Part shown: positions 61,793 to 64,000 of the stretch, in pieces
Layout: each line of letters starts with the position of its first letter
How positions within the stretch are numbered: the first letter of the stretch is position 1
Source of the DNA: an uncultured Prevotella sp.
Lineage (GTDB): Bacteria; Bacteroidota; Bacteroidia; Bacteroidales; Bacteroidaceae
Direction: 5' to 3'
Length of the DNA stretch: 64,000 nt
NCBI GenBank assembly: GCA_905234265.1
Contig: CAJOHJ010000004.1
Location: 359,893-423,892 of the forward strand
Notes under the pieces: generated by a model
Database searches by the model: none
What the model was told of the DNA's origin: nothing
What the model saw: only the letters and a program-made list of their open reading frames with translations
Translations under genes and position numbers: made by a program

Positions 61793-63193
61793 TCATGGAA
61801 TGCGCTCGATGTGAGCCCCAAGCGCGTTGAGGCGAGCCTCAATGTCCTCGTAGCCACGGTCAATCTGCTCGATGTTACTGATGGTGCTTGTCCCGCTGGC
61901 ACTCATGGCTGCTATGAGCAGTGCGATGCCTGCGCGTATGTCAGGGCTTGACATGCGGCTGCCCCTGAGCTGGCGCTTGCGGTCGTGGCCTACTACGACG
62001 GCGCGGTGCGGGTCGCAGAGTATGATTTGCGCTCCCATGTCGATGAGCCTGTCGACGAAGAACAGGCGGCTTTCGAACATTTTCTGGTGGAACAGCACAG
62101 AGCCGCGCGCCTGCGTGGCTACGACGATGAGTACCGACAGCAGGTCGGGCGTCAGCCCAGGCCACGGTGCGTCAGCCAGTGTCATGATGGTTCCGTCGAT
62201 GAATGACTCCACGATGTAGTGTGTCTGTTGCGGCACATACAGGTCGTTGCCCTCAGCCCTCACTTTCACGCCCAGCCGGCGGAAAGCCTCAGGGATAATG
62301 CCGAGATGCTCGGGAGCCACGTCCTTTATTCTAATGCCGTTGCCGCACATGGCTGCCATTCCTATGAACGAGCCTACCTCAATCATGTCGGGCAGCAGCC
62401 TGTGAGTTGTGCCGTGCAGCACCCGTGTGCCTCTTATGGTGAGCAGGTTCGAGCCAATTCCCGTGATGTCTGCGCCCATGCTGTTGAGCATCTTGCAGAG
62501 CTGCTGGATGTACGGTTCGCATGCAGCGTTGTATATTGTCGTTGTGCCTTCAGCCAGTACTGCGGCCATGACGATGTTAGCCGTTCCGGTGACGCTGGCT
62601 TCGTCGAGCAGCATGTAGCTTCCCTTCAGTCGCGCAGCCTTTATTTCGTAGACGTTTCTGTCGTCGACGTGCCTGAAGCTGGCGCCGAGGCTCTTGAATC
62701 CCATGAAGTGCGTGTCCAGACGGCGTCGGCCGATCTTGTCGCCGCCGGGCTTGGTGATGACGGCGCGACCCATGCGTGCCAGCAGCGGTCCGATCATCAT
62801 TACCGACCCTCTCAGAGCTGCGCACTTGTTGACGAATTCGTCGCTTTCCAGAAAGCCCAGGTTCAGTTCGTCGGCCTGGAAGACGAAGGTGTTTCCGCCC
62901 TTTTTCGTTCCATGCGCCGGCAGCTTAGTTCCATGCTCCGGTTGCTCAGCTTCATGCGCCGGCTGCTCCGCATCAGTCTTGGCAGAGCCTTGTGCCGGCT
63001 TCACCTTCACGCCCATGTCGCGCAGCAGCTGTATTAGGTTGTTGACGTCGAGAATGTCAGGAATGTTGCTGATGGTTACTTGTTCTGCGGTGAGCAGAGT
63101 CGCGCATATCACCTGCAAGGCTTCGTTCTTGGCTCCCTGTGGCGTTATCTCGCCGCAGAGTGGGTGTCCGCCTTCTATTTTGAATGATGCCAT
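61793..63193 (-). CDS. murA: UDP-N-acetylglucosamine 1-carboxyvinyltransferase
   Basis: A 466-residue EPSP-synthase-fold enzyme that adds enolpyruvate to UDP-GlcNAc, the first committed step of peptidoglycan synthesis. Start SFKIEGGHPLCGEITPQGAKN with the conserved Lys-Asn; RGSVMMIGPLLARMGRA; the active-site loop reads KPGGDKIGRR (Asp152) where E. coli has Cys115, so fosfomycin should not bind covalently. Residues of about 66-99 (AEQPAHEAEQPEHGTK and on) are an insertion of 7-residue repeats encoded by 21-bp DNA repeats. Upstream neighbour is the DUF4290 gene. Confidence 0.94.
   Translation of the reverse strand: MASFKIEGGHPLCGEITPQGAKNEALQVICATLLTAEQVTISNIPDILDVNNLIQLLRDMGVKVKPAQGSAKTDAEQPAHEAEQPEHGTKLPAHGTKKGGNTFVFQADELNLGFLESDEFVNKCAALRGSVMMIGPLLARMGRAVITKPGGDKIGRRRLDTHFMGFKSLGASFRHVDDRNVYEIKAARLKGSYMLLDEASVTGTANIVMAAVLAEGTTTIYNAACEPYIQQLCKMLNSMGADITGIGSNLLTIRGTRVLHGTTHRLLPDMIEVGSFIGMAAMCGNGIRIKDVAPEHLGIIPEAFRRLGVKVRAEGNDLYVPQQTHYIVESFIDGTIMTLADAPWPGLTPDLLSVLIVVATQARGSVLFHQKMFESRLFFVDRLIDMGAQIILCDPHRAVVVGHDRKRQLRGSRMSSPDIRAGIALLIAAMSASGTSTISNIEQIDRGYEDIEARLNALGAHIERIP
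62907..62969. repeat. Three 21-bp tandem repeats inside murA
   Basis: Units of exactly 21 bp start at 62907, 62928 and 62949 (GTTCCATGCGCCGG, GTTCCATGCTCCGG, GCTTCATGCGCCGG, each plus a variable 7-bp word). In frame: seven residues per unit. Related to the 21-bp repeats at 40110-40185. Confidence 0.85.
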
Positions 63194-63277
63194 CTGTTGC
63201 TGTCTGTCTGTTGTTTTCCGAAAAGTTGCGGTTGTTGTCCGGCGTGTTGCCGTCAGAGTGTCGAAATAGCTGTTCTG

Positions 63278-63889
63278 CTATTTTTTGCGCTTTTTCTTCC
63301 CTGTAGGCTGCTGCTGTGGAGCCGCGTTGAGCCGTTCGAAGCGGAAGGTGCGCATGTCCAGCTGGATTTTCCCGTCGGTGAGCCTTGCCAGGTCGCTGAC
63401 AATTCTCTCCTCCGACGCCATTCCCTGTCCCCAGGCAGCCTGGTCGCGGCGCATCTGGTTGGCAGTCAGCCGTGCCAGCTCGTCTCGCTCCGCTCCTGGC
63501 TCCATCTGCTTCAGCCGCTCAAAGAGTTCCGTCAGCAGTCGGCCGTAGTGGCGCAGGTGGTTCTGCCCGTCGCGAGTTGGATGCTGCAGGGGCTGTGGGT
63601 GACTATGTATGGTTTCCGCCTGTGATATGTCGTAGGGCCAGTCGATGTCTAACTGCTGTCGGCTCATGATGTAGAGGTGGTCCCAGAGCGTCTGCTGGTA
63701 GTTGTTGGTCTCGCGGATCTGTGGGTTTCTCGACTCCATGAGTTTCACAATGGCTTTAGCACACCTCAGCCTCTCCTGCTTAGTGGGCAGAGTGATGGCG
63801 TGGTCGACCATTTTCTGTATCTCGCGGCCATATTCCGTCATCACCAGTCGTTCGCGCTGGGTGTTGTAGTCAAGTCCTTGTATGTTCAT
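63278..63889 (-). CDS. DUF4290-domain protein
   Basis: A 203-residue soluble protein starting LDYNTQRERLVMTEYGREIQ and containing RNPQIRETNNYQQTLWDHLYIM, the signature of the Bacteroidetes DUF4290 family. A basic Lys-rich tail ends it. No known function; constant neighbour of murA suggests a link to wall synthesis or to the tsaB gene upstream. Eighteen bases separate it from the preceding stop. Confidence 0.85.
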   Translation of the reverse strand: MNIQGLDYNTQRERLVMTEYGREIQKMVDHAITLPTKQERLRCAKAIVKLMESRNPQIRETNNYQQTLWDHLYIMSRQQLDIDWPYDISQAETIHSHPQPLQHPTRDGQNHLRHYGRLLTELFERLKQMEPGAERDELARLTANQMRRDQAAWGQGMASEERIVSDLARLTDGKIQLDMRTFRFERLNAAPQQQPTGKKKRKK

Positions 63890-63907
63890 CTGTTTGCTTT
63901 GAGGTTT

Positions 63908-64000
63908 TTACTGTTTCTGATTAACTGTCTGCAGCAGGTCCTTGGGCTTTATTGCCACGAAGTCCTTAAGGTAGAACGGCTCGTAGTATGCCACGTCCTC
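63908..64000 (-). CDS. tsaB: C-terminal end of a TsaB-like protein (partial)
   Basis: The last 30 codons before TAA, cut by the window end. EDVAYYEPFYLKDFVAIKPKDLL resembles the C-terminus of bacterial TsaB (AYFEPFYLK-type), the partner of TsaD in making threonylcarbamoyl-adenosine in tRNAs. The rest lies outside the window, so the call is tentative. Confidence 0.6.
   Translation of the reverse strand, partial: EDVAYYEPFYLKDFVAIKPKDLLQTVNQKQ

Noticed and set aside
61180..61902. RimM with a 71-residue N-terminal extension
   Set aside because: The extension is the translation of the nonamer repeat array and the end of murA; the conserved protein starts at 61689.

Overview
The window reads as chromosomal DNA of a Bacteroidales bacterium, most likely Prevotellaceae. 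Genes use the Bacteroidetes -7 promoter word TAnnTTTG with few strong ribosome binding sites. Family-specific genes are present (DUF6242, DUF4890, DUF4290, NigD-like and fimbrillin-like lipoproteins, a standalone second LpxA, short C-terminal sorting-type tails), and conserved blocks such as uppS-bamA-ompH-murI are intact. Base composition is moderately GC-rich in genes and very AT-rich between them. This assignment comes from gene content and motifs, not from a search.

Layout. 1-10.8 kb (+): end of a TolC-like gene, lpxA2, a tiny transcription unit, DUF6242 lipoprotein, beta-barrel protein, uppS, bamA, three ompH/skp paralogues, murI, argD. 10.8-14.1 kb: accessory island between argD and proC with a PemK/MazF-type toxin-antitoxin pair, a (CT)15 tract, a small MKKxY peptide and a frameshifted fimbrillin-like gene. 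14.1-19.2 kb (+): proC, Xre-cupin regulator, acyl-CoA synthetase, heparinase-like gene. 19.2-24.8 kb (-): NigD-like lipoprotein, acyltransferase, four-helix-bundle gene, ddl, rluD, PASTA protein, rpmH. 25.1-29.6 kb (+): split transketolase, FGGY kinase, MscS channel. 29.9-40.4 kb (-): small peptide and large secreted protein, RelE-type toxin-antitoxin pair, DEAD-box helicase, DUF4890, AAA/CYTH protein, Zn-dehydrogenase, amidohydrolase, aldo/keto reductase. 40.7-48.5 kb (+): pectate lyase, TonB receptor, GH2 beta-galactosidase, HAD hydrolase. 48.5-52.4 kb (-): comEC, rnr, tRNA-Met. 52.6-58.1 kb (+): START-like protein, DUF1599, DoxX-TpiA fusion ORF, SPOR protein, folE, membrane protein. 58.4-64 kb (-): rseP, dxr, rimM, murA, DUF4290, end of tsaB.

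How the genes work together: much of the window is envelope biogenesis (UppS, Ddl, MurI and MurA for peptidoglycan; LpxA; BamA with Skp-like chaperones; RseP; Dxr for the isoprenoid precursors UppS uses). Carbohydrate genes point to plant or host glycan use (pectate lyase, beta-galactosidase, heparinase-like lyase, a likely L-fucose/L-galactose oxidation set, and a kinase plus split transketolase set).

Most unusual signal: the window is full of short repeats that sit on a 7-bp grid, often grouped as 21 bp. One class consists of heptamer arrays (ATTCTCA-like words) between genes and, in frame, inside conserved genes. In three places such arrays form inverted pairs with arms of about 39 bp. One pair brackets a four-helix-bundle (S23/Avd-like) gene inserted between ddl and the acyltransferase gene; two short versions sit in the 5' end of murI and inside the acyltransferase. 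I propose a mobile-element family with MITE-like derivatives. A second class forms five intergenic clusters of 21-bp palindromic modules.
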